DNA from: Nonomuraea glycinis
GTDB lineage: Bacteria > Actinomycetota > Actinomycetes > Streptosporangiales > Streptosporangiaceae
Reading direction: 5' to 3'
Length of the DNA stretch: 64,000 nt
Assembly: GCF_014646515.1 (NCBI RefSeq)
Contig: NZ_BMNK01000019.1
Coordinates: forward strand, 121,453 to 185,452
Shown here one piece after another: positions 28,213-37,526 of this stretch. The notes under the pieces were generated by a model. It was not told where the DNA came from and made no database searches. It worked only from the letters and a program-made list of their open reading frames with translations. The translations under genes were made by a program, and so were the position numbers. Position 1 is the first letter of the stretch. Each line of letters opens with the position of its first letter.

Positions 28213-28242
28213 TTGCCGCGTTTCGCAACAACCGCCTACACT
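28213..28242 (+). promoter_or_regulatory. Candidate promoter for yajC-secD-secF
   Basis: TTGCCG at 28213-28218 and TACACT at 28237-28242 are separated by 18 bases, a good housekeeping sigma spacing. They lie about 120 bases ahead of yajC, in the 213-base gap after ruvB. Confidence 0.5.
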
Positions 28243-28363
28243 CCGTGCCTTGGCTGGCTGTGTAGGCTGACGGGCTGAGCGGCGCGGCCCGAAGCAACGC
28301 ACGGAATTTCCGGCGCGAGGCCGGTGTCAAACTTCTTGTACGACGATGGAAGGTCGCCCTCTT

Positions 28364-28729
28364 ATGGACATGGGACAACTCAGCAGCATCCTGCCGCTGA
28401 TTCTGCTGGTGGTGGTGTTCTACTTCCTGCTGATCCGTCCTCAGCGCAAGCGTCAGCAGGAAGCGCTCAAGATGCAGAACTCGTTGGCGCCCGGCGCCAG
28501 CGTCATGACGACGACGGGCCTGTTCGCCACCGTGGTCGCCGTGGAGAACGAGGACGTCATCCTCGAACTGGCGCCCGGCGTCCAGACCCGCTGGGTCAAG
28601 GCGGCCATCGGTCGAGTCGTCACCCCTGGTGACGAGCCTGTGGACGAGGTCGACAGCGACGCGGTCGACGAGAAGGATGCGAGTGTGGAGCACAACGGCG
28701 ATCAGGGCTCCAGCAGCAAGCAATCCTGA
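28364..28729 (+). CDS. yajC: Preprotein translocase subunit YajC
   Basis: A 121-residue single-pass membrane protein (helix ILPLILLVVVFYFLLI followed by RPQRKRQ, the YajC signature). The acidic C-terminal tail is cytoplasmic. YajC associates with SecD and SecF, whose genes follow. ATG 28364 has GGAAGG about ten bases upstream; an ATG at 28346 in frame is a less likely start. Confidence 0.93.
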   Translation: MDMGQLSSILPLILLVVVFYFLLIRPQRKRQQEALKMQNSLAPGASVMTTTGLFATVVAVENEDVILELAPGVQTRWVKAAIGRVVTPGDEPVDEVDSDAVDEKDASVEHNGDQGSSSKQS

Positions 28730-28772
28730 CTAGGCTCCCCACCCGACTCCTACCTGAAAGAATCGACGACCA

Positions 28773-30563
28773 GTGGCCCGACCGACCAGCAGCCACAGCA
28801 AGCCGGGGCGCACGCTCCTGCTGCTCCTGGCGCTCACCCTCGCCCTGGGCGGGACGATGTTCCTGCAGCAGGCGTTCACGCCGAAGCTGGGGCTAGACCT
28901 CGCCGGTGGCACGACGGTGACCCTCTCTCCCGTCACACAGAACGGTGCGGCTCCACCTGAGGAGATCCTGGACCGCGCGGTCAACATCATCCGGACCCGG
29001 GTCAACGGGACCGGCATCTCCGACGCGGAAGTCGCCAAATCCGGCGACAACATCATCATCTCCATCCCCGGCGTCGGGCAGAGCGAGGCCATCGCGCTGG
29101 TCGCCACCACGGCGGAGCTCCGCTTCCGGCAGGTGATGGCCATGGAGCCGACGCAGCTGCTGCAGGATCAGCTCGCGACCGAGGCTCCGACCCCCGGCGC
29201 CTCACCGTCCGCCGCGCCGAGCTCTCCCTCGTCGTCCGTGCCGACCCAGTCGGTCGTGCCCCAGTCGACCACGTCACCGGCCGCGCGGCCCTCCGCCACC
29301 CCCACGGGCAAGGCGCTGTCGTCGGCCCTGACCTCGCCCGCCCCGGTCCCTTCGGCGACCGAGACCAAGAAGCAGCCCAACAAGGGCGACAACAGCCGGA
29401 AGACGAGCCCGACGCCGAGTCCGAGCGCTCAGCCGGAAGACGACCCCAACGCCGGCATCAACACCCAGGGCATCGACCCGGCGGTGCTCAAGCAGTTCAA
29501 CGAGCTTGACTGCACCGACCCGAAGAAGCGCGGCCAGGGCGTTCAGGACGACCCCAACAAGCAGTACGCCGGGTGCGAGACCGACGGCACCTTCAAGTAC
29601 GTCCTCGACGTGGCCAAGGTGGTCGGCACCGACATCGACACCGCCTCCTCGGGTGTCCAGCAGGGCAGCACCGAGTGGGTCGTCCAGCTCGACTTCAAGA
29701 GCAAGGGCGCCACCGAGTGGAGCAAGCTCACCTCCGCGGCGTTCAACTCGCAGGAGCCGCGCAACAAGGTCGCGGTCGTCCTCGACGGCGTCGTGATCAC
29801 CGCCCCCAACATCATCAGCCCGATTCCCGGCGGCCGCGCCGAGATCACCGGCGGCTTCAACCAGAAGAGCGCGGGTGAGCTGGCCGAGCAGCTCAAGTAC
29901 GGCGCGCTGCCGCTGAAGTTCGAGCGCAGCTCCATCGACACGGTCTCCTCGACGCTCGGCCAGGACCAGCTCCGTGGCGGCCTGATCTCCGGCATCATCG
30001 GCCTGGCGCTCGTGGTCATCTACTCGTTGCTCTACTACCGCGGCCTGGGCATCGTGGCCGTGCTGAGCCTCGTGGTCGCCTCGATCCTCACCTACACGGC
30101 GGTGGTGGTGCTCGGCCAGAACGCCGGGTTCCGGCTGTCGCTGCCGCACATCATCGGCCTGGTGGTGTCCATCGGCATCACCGCCGACTCCTTCATCGTC
30201 TACTTCGAGCGCATCCGCGACGAGATGAAGGAGGGCCGCCGCACGCTGCGCGCGGCCGTCGAGGTGGCCTGGGTCCGCGCCCGGCGCACGATCCTGATCG
30301 CCGACGCCGTCATGTTCATCGCCGCGGTCGTGCTCTACGTCCTGGCGGTGGGCGGTGTGGCCGGGTTCGCGTTCGCGATGGGCCTGACCACGTTGATCGA
30401 CATCGTGGTGGTGTTCATGTTCACGAAGCCGTTCATCGCCCTGCTGGCGAGAATGAAGTTCTTCGCCAAGGGACATCCGCTGTCCGGCCTCGACGCCGAG
30501 CGCATGAGCGTCAACCCGTCGTCCGGCGCCGCCGGTCACAAGAACACCGTGCAGGAGGCCTGA
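28773..30563 (+). CDS. secD: Protein translocase subunit SecD with a long disordered insert
   Basis: A 596-residue RND-type membrane protein that uses the proton gradient to help late protein export. After the first membrane helix comes GLDLAGGTTVTL (D1 motif). The P1 region is split by a low-complexity stretch of about 95 residues (roughly 135-230) rich in Pro, Ser, Thr and Ala. The C-terminal five helices include the GIGITADSFIVYFERIRDE segment. Proline-rich inserts at this place are known in other actinobacterial SecD proteins. GTG start at 28773. Confidence 0.95.
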   Translation: MARPTSSHSKPGRTLLLLLALTLALGGTMFLQQAFTPKLGLDLAGGTTVTLSPVTQNGAAPPEEILDRAVNIIRTRVNGTGISDAEVAKSGDNIIISIPGVGQSEAIALVATTAELRFRQVMAMEPTQLLQDQLATEAPTPGASPSAAPSSPSSSVPTQSVVPQSTTSPAARPSATPTGKALSSALTSPAPVPSATETKKQPNKGDNSRKTSPTPSPSAQPEDDPNAGINTQGIDPAVLKQFNELDCTDPKKRGQGVQDDPNKQYAGCETDGTFKYVLDVAKVVGTDIDTASSGVQQGSTEWVVQLDFKSKGATEWSKLTSAAFNSQEPRNKVAVVLDGVVITAPNIISPIPGGRAEITGGFNQKSAGELAEQLKYGALPLKFERSSIDTVSSTLGQDQLRGGLISGIIGLALVVIYSLLYYRGLGIVAVLSLVVASILTYTAVVVLGQNAGFRLSLPHIIGLVVSIGITADSFIVYFERIRDEMKEGRRTLRAAVEVAWVRARRTILIADAVMFIAAVVLYVLAVGGVAGFAFAMGLTTLIDIVVVFMFTKPFIALLARMKFFAKGHPLSGLDAERMSVNPSSGAAGHKNTVQEA

Positions 30564-30564
30564 G

Positions 30565-31560
30565 ATGGGACTGGGGCGTCGCCTCTACCGCGGCGAGATC
30601 GATGTCGACTTCGTCGGCAAGTGGAGGCTGTGGTACGGCCTTTCCGGTCTGCTGCTGGTCATCTCGCTCGCGGGACTGCTGATCAACGGCCTCAACCTGG
30701 GCGTCGAGTTCAAGGGCGGCTCGGTCTTCTCCTTCAAGCCGCAGTCCAGCGTCAGCGTCGAGGAGGTGCGCGGCACCTTCAGCGACGAGGGCGTGCACCA
30801 GCCGATCGTGCAGACCGCCGGAGAGCGTTACCGGGTCACCACTGAGACGCTCTCGGAGAGCACCACCCTCAAGATGCAGGACGTGATCTCGAAGGAGTAC
30901 GGCGTCCCCGTCAACGAGGTCAACATCCAGTCGATCGGCGCGTCCTGGGGCGGTGAGGTCTCGGAGAAGGCCTGGATCGGCCTGGGCGTGTTCATGCTGG
31001 CGATCATCCTGTACCTGTCGATGGCGTTCGAGCCGAAAATGGCTTTGGCGGCGATCGTCGCGCTGGTGCACGACCTCGTCATCACCGCGGGCGTCTACGC
31101 CTGGTCGGGCTTCGAGGTCACGCCGGCCACCCTGCTGGGCTTCCTGACCATCCTCGGTTACTCGCTCTACGACGCGGTCGTGGTGTTCGACATGATCAAG
31201 GAAGTCACGGCCAAGCTGGGCACCACCTCGAAGCAGACGTACTCGATGGCGGCCAACGACGCGCTCAACCACACGCTGATCCGATCGCTGAACACCTCGC
31301 TGGTCGCGATCCTGCCGGTTGCGGCGATCCTGTTCATCGGCACCACGGTGCTGGGCGCGGGGACGCTGAAGGACCTGTCGCTGGCCCTGTTCGTCGGCAT
31401 GGTCGTCGGCACCTACTCCTCCCTGTGCGTCGCCACACCGCTGCTGGTGACGCTCAAGGAGCGGGAGCCGAAATATCAGGCCATCGCCAGGAGGATCGCC
31501 TCCACCAGCGGTGCCAAGGGCGCCAAGGGCTCCAAGAGCGCCGCGACTGCCAACGGCTGA
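30565..31560 (+). CDS. secF: Protein translocase subunit SecF
   Basis: A 331-residue partner of SecD with one N-terminal helix, a periplasmic-side domain starting GVEFKGGSVFSF, and five C-terminal helices containing GYSLYDAVVVFDMIKE. ATG 30565 comes one base after the secD stop, so the two are translationally coupled. The C-terminus is a short Lys/Ala/Gly tail. Confidence 0.96.
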   Translation: MGLGRRLYRGEIDVDFVGKWRLWYGLSGLLLVISLAGLLINGLNLGVEFKGGSVFSFKPQSSVSVEEVRGTFSDEGVHQPIVQTAGERYRVTTETLSESTTLKMQDVISKEYGVPVNEVNIQSIGASWGGEVSEKAWIGLGVFMLAIILYLSMAFEPKMALAAIVALVHDLVITAGVYAWSGFEVTPATLLGFLTILGYSLYDAVVVFDMIKEVTAKLGTTSKQTYSMAANDALNHTLIRSLNTSLVAILPVAAILFIGTTVLGAGTLKDLSLALFVGMVVGTYSSLCVATPLLVTLKEREPKYQAIARRIASTSGAKGAKGSKSAATANG

Positions 31561-31572
31561 CCTGTTCCACCT

Positions 31573-31607
31573 CGACGCCCCCGCCCAGGTCCAGGGCGGG
31601 GGCGTCG
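31573..31607 (+). terminator. Hairpin terminator behind secF
   Basis: CGACGCCCCCGCCC and its exact complement GGGCGGGGGCGTCG form a 14-bp stem around AGGTCCA, starting 12 bases after the secF stop. The T tract is short (TCATGT). Confidence 0.8.
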
Positions 31608-31747
31608 TCATGTCCGGCCGTCCCTGAGGGGGCGCGTGCGTCCCCGGCGGCGTGGGGCGGGGAATCGGGGCCGCGTGGTCGGAGTACGGGCCGTCATGGG
31701 CCATCATGGAGCCCGTCAGGCGTGGGACCGGCCCCCGGAGGAGAACG

Positions 31748-32269
31748 GTGAAGAGCGAGCTGAGCACGACGATCATGGAGCGCATCCGGGACGTGCCGGA
31801 CTACCCCCAGCCGGGCGTGCTGTTCAAGGACATCACGCCCCTGCTCGGCGACCCCGTGGCGTTCGCGGCCGTGGTGGACGAGCTGGCCGGGCTGCACGAC
31901 GTGGACAAGATCGTCGGCATCGAGGCACGCGGGTTCATCCTGGGGGCCCCGGTCGCCTACCGCACCGGCGCTGGATTCGTGCCGGTCAGGAAGAAGGGCA
32001 AACTTCCCGCCCCGACCCTGGCGGAGTCCTACGAGCTGGAGTACGGCACCGCTACCGTCGAGGTGCACCACGACGCGTTCACGCCCGGCGACCGGGTCCT
32101 GATCGTCGACGACGTGCTGGCCACGGGCGGCACCGCGGCGGCGACCGTGGAGCTGGTCCGCAGGGCCGGCGGCGAAGTGGTGTGCTTCGCCGTCCTGATG
32201 GAGCTCGCCTTCCTCAAGGGGCGCGAGCGGCTGACAGGCGTGGAGATCCGCTCCCTGGTGATCGTCTGA
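31748..32269 (+). CDS. apt: Adenine phosphoribosyltransferase
   Basis: A 173-residue purine-salvage enzyme that makes AMP from adenine and PRPP. The PRPP loop VLIVDDVLATGGT and the VPDYPQPGVLFKDITPLL N-terminus are typical. The GTG start at 31748 is preceded by GGAGGAG; the frame stays open upstream to 31652 without family similarity. The apt-relA order downstream of secF is the same in M. tuberculosis. Confidence 0.96.
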   Translation: MKSELSTTIMERIRDVPDYPQPGVLFKDITPLLGDPVAFAAVVDELAGLHDVDKIVGIEARGFILGAPVAYRTGAGFVPVRKKGKLPAPTLAESYELEYGTATVEVHHDAFTPGDRVLIVDDVLATGGTAAATVELVRRAGGEVVCFAVLMELAFLKGRERLTGVEIRSLVIV

Positions 32270-32341
32270 ACGGGCCCGCGACGGTCCGGGTTCGCCACCT
32301 GGATACACTGGGGGATCTGGACTCGAACGTAAGGAGTCTGT

Positions 32342-34633
32342 GTGCCCCGTGATGTGGTCGTGCCCGACGTAACGGACGCAGGCAGTGCCGAGACTGTCTC
32401 CGGCGCGCCCACCGGACGTCGCAGGCGCTTTGGGGGTGGGGCCATGAATCCCGTGCTGGAGCCGCTCTTCAGGACGGTCCGGGCCACCCACCCCAAGGCC
32501 GACCTGCGGCTGATCGAGCGGGCTTACGACATGGCGGCTTACCACCACCGTGATCAGAAGCGTAAGAGCGGCGATCCCTACATCACGCACCCGCTGGCCG
32601 TGGCGACGATCCTGGCCGAGCTCGGCACCGACGACGAGACGCTCTGCGCCGCCCTGCTGCACGACACGGTCGAGGACACCGCCTACAGCCTCGACGAGCT
32701 CCGCGCCGACTTCGGCGACACGATCATGTCCCTGGTCGACGGCGTCACCAAGCTGGACAAGGTCAAGTTCGGTGACGCGGCGCAGGCCGAGACCGTGCGC
32801 AAGATGGTCGTCGCCATGTCGCGCGACATCCGGGTGCTGATCATCAAGCTGGCCGACCGGCTGCACAACATGCGCACGATGCGCTACCTGCCCGAGCACA
32901 AGCGCCACCAGAAGTCCCGCGAGACCCTGGAGATCTTCGCGCCGCTGGCCCACCGCCTCGGCATGAACACGATCAAGTGGGAGCTCGAGGACCTGGCCTT
33001 CGCCATGCTCTACCCCAAGCGCTACGACGAGATCGCCCGGATGGTGTCGGAGCGGGCCCCGCGCAGGGACCTGTTCCTGCAGGAGGTCATCGAGAAGGTC
33101 TCCGGCGACCTGCGCGAGGCGAAGATCCGCGCCGTGGTCAAGGGCAGGCCCAAGCACTACTACTCGGTCTACCAGAAGATGATCGCCCGCGACGTGGCCT
33201 TCGACGACATCTACGACCTGGTGGGCATCCGGGTCCTCGTCGACAGCGTGCGCGACTGCTACGCGGCGCTCGGCACCATCCACGCGCGCTGGAATCCGGT
33301 CCCCGGCCGGTTCAAGGACTACATCGCGATGCCCAAGTTCAACATGTACCAATCGCTGCACACGACGGTGATCGGTCCCGAGGGCAAGCCGGTGGAGCTG
33401 CAGATCCGCACGCACGGCATGCACCACCGGGCCGAGTACGGCGTGGCCGCCCACTGGAAGTACAAGGAGGAGGTCGGCGGGCCGGGTCCCACCGGCAAGG
33501 TCAAGCCGGGCAGCGACATGGCCTGGCTGCGCCAACTGCTCGACTGGCAGAAGGAGACGTCCGACCCCGGCGAGTTCCTGGAGTCGCTGCGCTTCGACCT
33601 GTCGGTGTCGGAGGTCTACGTCTTCACCCCGAAGGGCCAGGTCATCGCCCTGCCCGAAGGGGGCACGCCGGTCGACTTCGCCTACGCCGTGCACACCGAG
33701 GTCGGCCACCGCTGCATCGGCGCCCGGGTCAACGGCCGGCTGGTGCCGCTGGAGTCGCGGCTCGGCAACGGCGACACCGTGGAGATCTTCACCTCCAAGT
33801 CGCCCGACGCCGGCCCCTCGCGGGACTGGCTCAAGTTCGTCAAGTCCGGCCGCGCCCGTAACAAGATCCGCCAGTGGTTCTCCAAGGAGCGCCGCGAGAC
33901 CGCGATCGAGGCGGGCAAGGAGGCCATCGGCCGGGCCATGCGCAAGCAGGGCCTGCCGCTGCAGCGGCTGATGTCCGGCGAGGCGCTGCTGGCACTGGCG
34001 CGCGACCTGCGCTACTCCGACGTGTCGGCCCTCTACGCGGCCGTGGGCGAGGGCCACACGGCCGCGCAGACGGTCGTGCAGAAGCTGGTGGCGTCCATCG
34101 GCGGGGTTGACAGCGCCGAAGAGGACATCGCCGAGACCTCGCTGCCGACCCGCCTGCGCGGCCGCCCCCGGGGCGGCGGCGCGGGAGTCGTGGTGGCGGG
34201 CGACGCCGACGTGTGGGTACGCCTGTCCAAGTGCTGCACCCCCGTGCCCGGCGATGAGATCGTCGGCTTCGTCACCCGGGGCCACGGCGTGTCCGTGCAC
34301 CGCGGCGACTGCACCAACGTGGCGCAGCTCAAGGAGCAGCCGGACCGGCTGGTGGAGGTGAGCTGGTCGCCGGGGGACGACAGTGTGTTCCTGGTGGCGA
34401 TCCAGGTGGAGGCGCTGGACCGGCCCCGCCTGCTGTCCGACGTCACCCGCACCCTGTCCGACCAGCACGTCAACATCCTGAGCGCGTCGGTCACCACCTC
34501 GCGCGACCGGGTGGCGGTCAGCAAGTTCACTTTCGAGATGGGCGATCCCAAGCACCTGGGGCACGTCCTCAAGGCCGTGCGCGGCATCCAGGGTGTCTTC
34601 GACGTCTACCGTGTGAGCGGCGCCGGCAGCTGA
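32342..34633 (+). CDS. relA: Bifunctional (p)ppGpp synthetase/hydrolase Rel
   Basis: A 763-residue RSH protein that makes and degrades the alarmone (p)ppGpp. The hydrolase domain keeps the HD pair at H107-D108 within HDTVED. The synthetase domain has GRPKHYYSVYQKM and FKDYIAMPKFNMYQSLHTTV. TGS, helical and ACT domains follow; the C-terminal CCTPVPGDEI segment holds the conserved cysteine pair. Both activities look intact, so it is likely the only long RSH enzyme. GTG start with AAGGAG upstream. ATG 32444 is an alternative internal start. Confidence 0.97.
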   Translation: MPRDVVVPDVTDAGSAETVSGAPTGRRRRFGGGAMNPVLEPLFRTVRATHPKADLRLIERAYDMAAYHHRDQKRKSGDPYITHPLAVATILAELGTDDETLCAALLHDTVEDTAYSLDELRADFGDTIMSLVDGVTKLDKVKFGDAAQAETVRKMVVAMSRDIRVLIIKLADRLHNMRTMRYLPEHKRHQKSRETLEIFAPLAHRLGMNTIKWELEDLAFAMLYPKRYDEIARMVSERAPRRDLFLQEVIEKVSGDLREAKIRAVVKGRPKHYYSVYQKMIARDVAFDDIYDLVGIRVLVDSVRDCYAALGTIHARWNPVPGRFKDYIAMPKFNMYQSLHTTVIGPEGKPVELQIRTHGMHHRAEYGVAAHWKYKEEVGGPGPTGKVKPGSDMAWLRQLLDWQKETSDPGEFLESLRFDLSVSEVYVFTPKGQVIALPEGGTPVDFAYAVHTEVGHRCIGARVNGRLVPLESRLGNGDTVEIFTSKSPDAGPSRDWLKFVKSGRARNKIRQWFSKERRETAIEAGKEAIGRAMRKQGLPLQRLMSGEALLALARDLRYSDVSALYAAVGEGHTAAQTVVQKLVASIGGVDSAEEDIAETSLPTRLRGRPRGGGAGVVVAGDADVWVRLSKCCTPVPGDEIVGFVTRGHGVSVHRGDCTNVAQLKEQPDRLVEVSWSPGDDSVFLVAIQVEALDRPRLLSDVTRTLSDQHVNILSASVTTSRDRVAVSKFTFEMGDPKHLGHVLKAVRGIQGVFDVYRVSGAGS

Positions 34634-34892
34634 GCGGGCGCGAATCTCGGGTCCAGAGCAACTGGACAGGCTGGTCGGCCCCCTGGGGTGAACGGGTGAC
34701 ACGTCACTTGGCGGATGGGCGACCATGGGCTCGCGTCACGGCGGCCCGCTGTCATCCGGTCAGCGGCCGTTCCCCTGGAGGCCCTCAGCCACGTGCGGCG
34801 GGTGGCTGAACCAGGCCGGCCGTAAAGAAGAATCTCCCCGCTCGGAGGCAGCCCTTCGGCGACGGACGGCGAGCCGCAGGGGGCGGGTGCCG
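34634..34892. other. Non-coding stretch between relA and the NTase-cupin gene
   Basis: This 259-base gap lies between convergent genes. I see no strong hairpin, repeat or convincing small open frame. Overlapping open frames on both strands here have no coherent family content. Confidence 0.5.
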
Positions 34893-36023
34893 TCAGTGGT
34901 GTCTGAGGTCGGGGAGGTTGACCACGATGGCCTCCTGGGTGCTGCGGGCGATGACCACGACCGCTTCCTGGGATGGGTCCGGATTTTCCTCCCGATGGGG
35001 GACATAGGGCGGGACGAAGATGTAGTCGCCCGGCTTGGTGTCGATCCGGGTCTCCTGCCCGTCGTCCGGGTCCAGGAAGACGAACGACGGGGCCCCGTCG
35101 ACCACGTAGATCGCTGTCTCCGACCTGCCGTGGTGGTGGTCGGCGGACCGGGATGCGGGAGCCACGTGCGTCTGGCCCATCCAGAGCCGCTGCGCGCCCG
35201 TCGTGCTCCGGCCGATCGCGGCCAGCCTGCGCATGCCCGACGTCTGCGCCGTCCGGCCCGACAGTTCGGCGGCGGTGATGTGCCGCAACGGCCGGTGGAA
35301 GGCGTCCCCTGTCGCCCGGTAGCCCTCCCACAGGCGGCCACCCGCCCGGTCCAGCACGCGGGTGGCCACGGCGGCCAGCGCCGCGGGGTGCTCACGCGCG
35401 GCGAGGAGCTCCGCGGCGAGTTCGGGGTCGTGGGCGCGCAGTTCGCGCAGTAGCCACTTGCCGTCGCCGTGCCAGCCGCCGGCCAGCGAGAGCGCCAGCT
35501 TGGCGATCTCCTGGACGGCGGTCCAGCCGATGAACGCCCGCTCGCCCGGATCCGTCACCCCCGACAGGTCGTCCAGGAGGTCCGTCAGGACGTAGCGCGC
35601 CCGATCCAGCTCCGCAGGCTCCGGTACGCCCGGTCCGGCGGCCAGGCGGGCCCGTAGCTCCTGCTGGAGGGCGGTGGCACGGCCGCCGCTGCGGTCGACG
35701 AGCACGACCCCGTCCGCGCACATGCGCAGCAGGCTCGGCCGGCGGCGCTCCGCGTCCTGCTCCAGGTAGGCGGTGAGGCTGGTCTGGCTGTGCGTGAACA
35801 GCTCCACCGGCCAGTCCCGCCACCGGCGTGACTCCCGCTGCGGCCGGACGAGGCCGTCGAGCACGACCACGACGTCCAGGTCGGAGGTGGCCGTGCCGCG
35901 CCCGTTCACCAGGCTGCCGCCCAGAAAGGCGAACAGCGCGTCCGGGAACAGCTCTTCGACGAGGGCACGCGCGTCGCGCACAGCATCCATACGGACACCA
36001 TAGACACGCCGAGACCTGCTCAC
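34893..36023 (-). CDS. Nucleotidyltransferase-cupin fusion protein
   Basis: A 376-residue protein with two parts. Residues about 12-240 resemble small nucleotidyltransferases (MNT or kanamycin-nucleotidyltransferase type), with LGGSLVNGRGTATSDLDVVVVL holding the GGS and DxD metal motifs and a helical C-terminal part. Residues about 250-376 form a cupin: the first motif is HHHGRSETAIYVVDG, the second contains GDYIFVPPYVPH. Stand-alone actinobacterial cupins begin with the same ELSGRTAQT-type segment, so this looks like a gene fusion. GTG 36023 has GAGG upstream; ATG 35990 is a possible alternative. The substrate is unknown. Confidence 0.75.
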   Translation of the reverse strand: MSRSRRVYGVRMDAVRDARALVEELFPDALFAFLGGSLVNGRGTATSDLDVVVVLDGLVRPQRESRRWRDWPVELFTHSQTSLTAYLEQDAERRRPSLLRMCADGVVLVDRSGGRATALQQELRARLAAGPGVPEPAELDRARYVLTDLLDDLSGVTDPGERAFIGWTAVQEIAKLALSLAGGWHGDGKWLLRELRAHDPELAAELLAAREHPAALAAVATRVLDRAGGRLWEGYRATGDAFHRPLRHITAAELSGRTAQTSGMRRLAAIGRSTTGAQRLWMGQTHVAPASRSADHHHGRSETAIYVVDGAPSFVFLDPDDGQETRIDTKPGDYIFVPPYVPHREENPDPSQEAVVVIARSTQEAIVVNLPDLRHH

Positions 36024-36122
36024 CGTGGCCTCAACGCCAGACCATGAGCGGGCCGGTGCACGTCCATGCGCATGACCGTGAGGCCTCGGGTCATGAGGGC
36101 CGGCATCTCATCCTCGGAACGC

Positions 36123-36180
36123 GGCAGGGCCGACTCCACTCGTGAGGTCGTGGCAGGGCCGGCGCGCACTCGTGACACCG
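36123..36180. repeat. Imperfect 29-bp direct repeat between two minus-strand genes
   Basis: GGCAGGGCCG followed by a CACTCGTGA segment occurs at 36123 and again at 36152, exactly 29 bases apart, with differences and a one-base shift in the middle. It lies in the 212-base gap between the DUF349 stop and the nucleotidyltransferase start. No function is evident. Confidence 0.5.
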
Positions 36181-36232
36181 TGAAGGCCGGTCTCCGTCTC
36201 CCGAGACCACGGGGGAGGGACACCGGCCTTCA
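36181..36232 (-). terminator. Hairpin behind the DUF349 gene
   Basis: TGAAGGCCGGT at 36181 and ACCGGCCTTCA at 36222-36232 are exact complements, enclosing a G/C-rich loop. The hairpin begins four bases after the DUF349 stop on the minus strand. Confidence 0.65.
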
Positions 36233-36235
36233 GGG

Positions 36236-37465
36236 CTAGCTGAACTCGGCCAGCGTGCGCTCGGCCTCCTGCAGCCAGGAGCGGCGGGCCGTGATGGCCT
36301 CCTCGGCCTCCTTGACGTCCTTGGGCCGGCCGGCCGCCTGCGCCTTGCCCAGGCGCTTCTCCAGCTGCTCGATCGAGGTGCGCAGCTGGTCGACCGTGCT
36401 CTGCGCGCGGGCCCTGGCCTCGGGGTTGGAGCGCTTCCACTCGGCGTCCTCGGCCTTGCGCACCGCCTCGTCCACCTTGCGGAGCCCGCCTTCGAGCCGG
36501 TCACGCTGCTCGCGCGGCACCGGTCCGGCGGCCTCCCAGCGCTCCAGGAGGTTGCGCAGCGTCACCCTCGCGCTGCGCGCGTCGGTGACGGGCAGCAGCT
36601 TCTCGGCCTCGATCAGCAGCTCCTCCTTCACCTCGGCGTTGGCCGCGAGCGAGGCGTCACGCTCGGCGAAGACGGCCGAGCGCGCGTGGAAGAACTGATC
36701 CTGGGCGCCCTTGAAGCGCGCCCACAGCTCGTCCTCCGCCTCGCGCGAGGCCCTGCCCGCCGTCTTCCAGCGCTGCATCAGGTCCCGGTAGACGGCCGCC
36801 GTCTGCGCCCAGTCGGTGGAGTCCGCGATCGCCTCCGCCTCGGCGACGATCGCCTCCTTGGCGGCGCGGATGCCCTCACGCTGCTCGTCGAGGCCCGCGA
36901 AGTAGACCTTGCGCCGCTTGGCGAAGGCGGTGCGGGCGGCCGACAGCCGCTTCCAGAGCGCGGCCTCGGTGACCCGGTCGATGCGGTCGGCGGCCTTCCA
37001 CTCCTCGACCAGCTCGCGCAGCCGCTCGCCACCCGACTTCCAGTGGGTGGTCTCGTCGGCGATGCGCTCGGCCTCGGCGACGATGCCTTCCTTCGTCGTC
37101 CTGGCTTCGGCGCGTGCCTGCTCGCGGGCGGCCTTGACCTCCTCGCGGCGCTTGGCGACCAGCTCCGTCAGGCCGTCGAGCCGTGCCGTCAGCGCCGCCA
37201 GGTCGCCGATCGCGTGCGCATCGGCGACGGCCTCGCGCAGCTTGACGATGCTGGCCTCCGCCTGCGCCGGAGCCAGGTCGGTGCCCTTGACCCGCTGCTC
37301 CAGCAGCTGGACCTGCCCGGCCAACTCGTCGTACTTGCGATGGAAATAGGCCAGTGCCTCTTCGGGCTCACCGGCCTGCCAGGACCCGACGGCCCGCTCT
37401 CCCTCAGCCGTACGCACGTAGACGGTGCCGTCGTCGTCTACCCGGCCCCACGGGTCGGTGCTCAC
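36236..37465 (-). CDS. DUF349 domain-containing protein
   Basis: A 409-residue, highly charged, alpha-helical protein. After a short N-terminal strand region (WGRVDDDGTVYVRT) there are about four repeats of the DUF349 unit, each with a W-rich core such as LVEEWKAADRIDR, LMQRWKTAGRASREAEDELWARFKGA and LLERWEAAGPVPR. No catalytic motif is visible. The GTG at 37465 has GGGAGGAC upstream. Actinobacteria often keep this gene between rel and the cyclophilin gene, so it may be linked to translation or the stringent response, but that is an inference. Confidence 0.88.
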   Translation of the reverse strand: MSTDPWGRVDDDGTVYVRTAEGERAVGSWQAGEPEEALAYFHRKYDELAGQVQLLEQRVKGTDLAPAQAEASIVKLREAVADAHAIGDLAALTARLDGLTELVAKRREEVKAAREQARAEARTTKEGIVAEAERIADETTHWKSGGERLRELVEEWKAADRIDRVTEAALWKRLSAARTAFAKRRKVYFAGLDEQREGIRAAKEAIVAEAEAIADSTDWAQTAAVYRDLMQRWKTAGRASREAEDELWARFKGAQDQFFHARSAVFAERDASLAANAEVKEELLIEAEKLLPVTDARSARVTLRNLLERWEAAGPVPREQRDRLEGGLRKVDEAVRKAEDAEWKRSNPEARARAQSTVDQLRTSIEQLEKRLGKAQAAGRPKDVKEAEEAITARRSWLQEAERTLAEFS

Positions 37466-37526
37466 CGTGTCCTCCCGCACTTTCCATCAGACCCTTCGGG
37501 ACTACTCGTCCCTAGTTTGTATTACG

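Noticed and set aside
31694..34726. A 1010-residue open frame on the minus strand across apt and relA
   Set aside because: It is antisense to two clear genes, has the His/Val/Gly/Asp-rich composition typical of shadow frames in high-GC DNA, and shows no domain.
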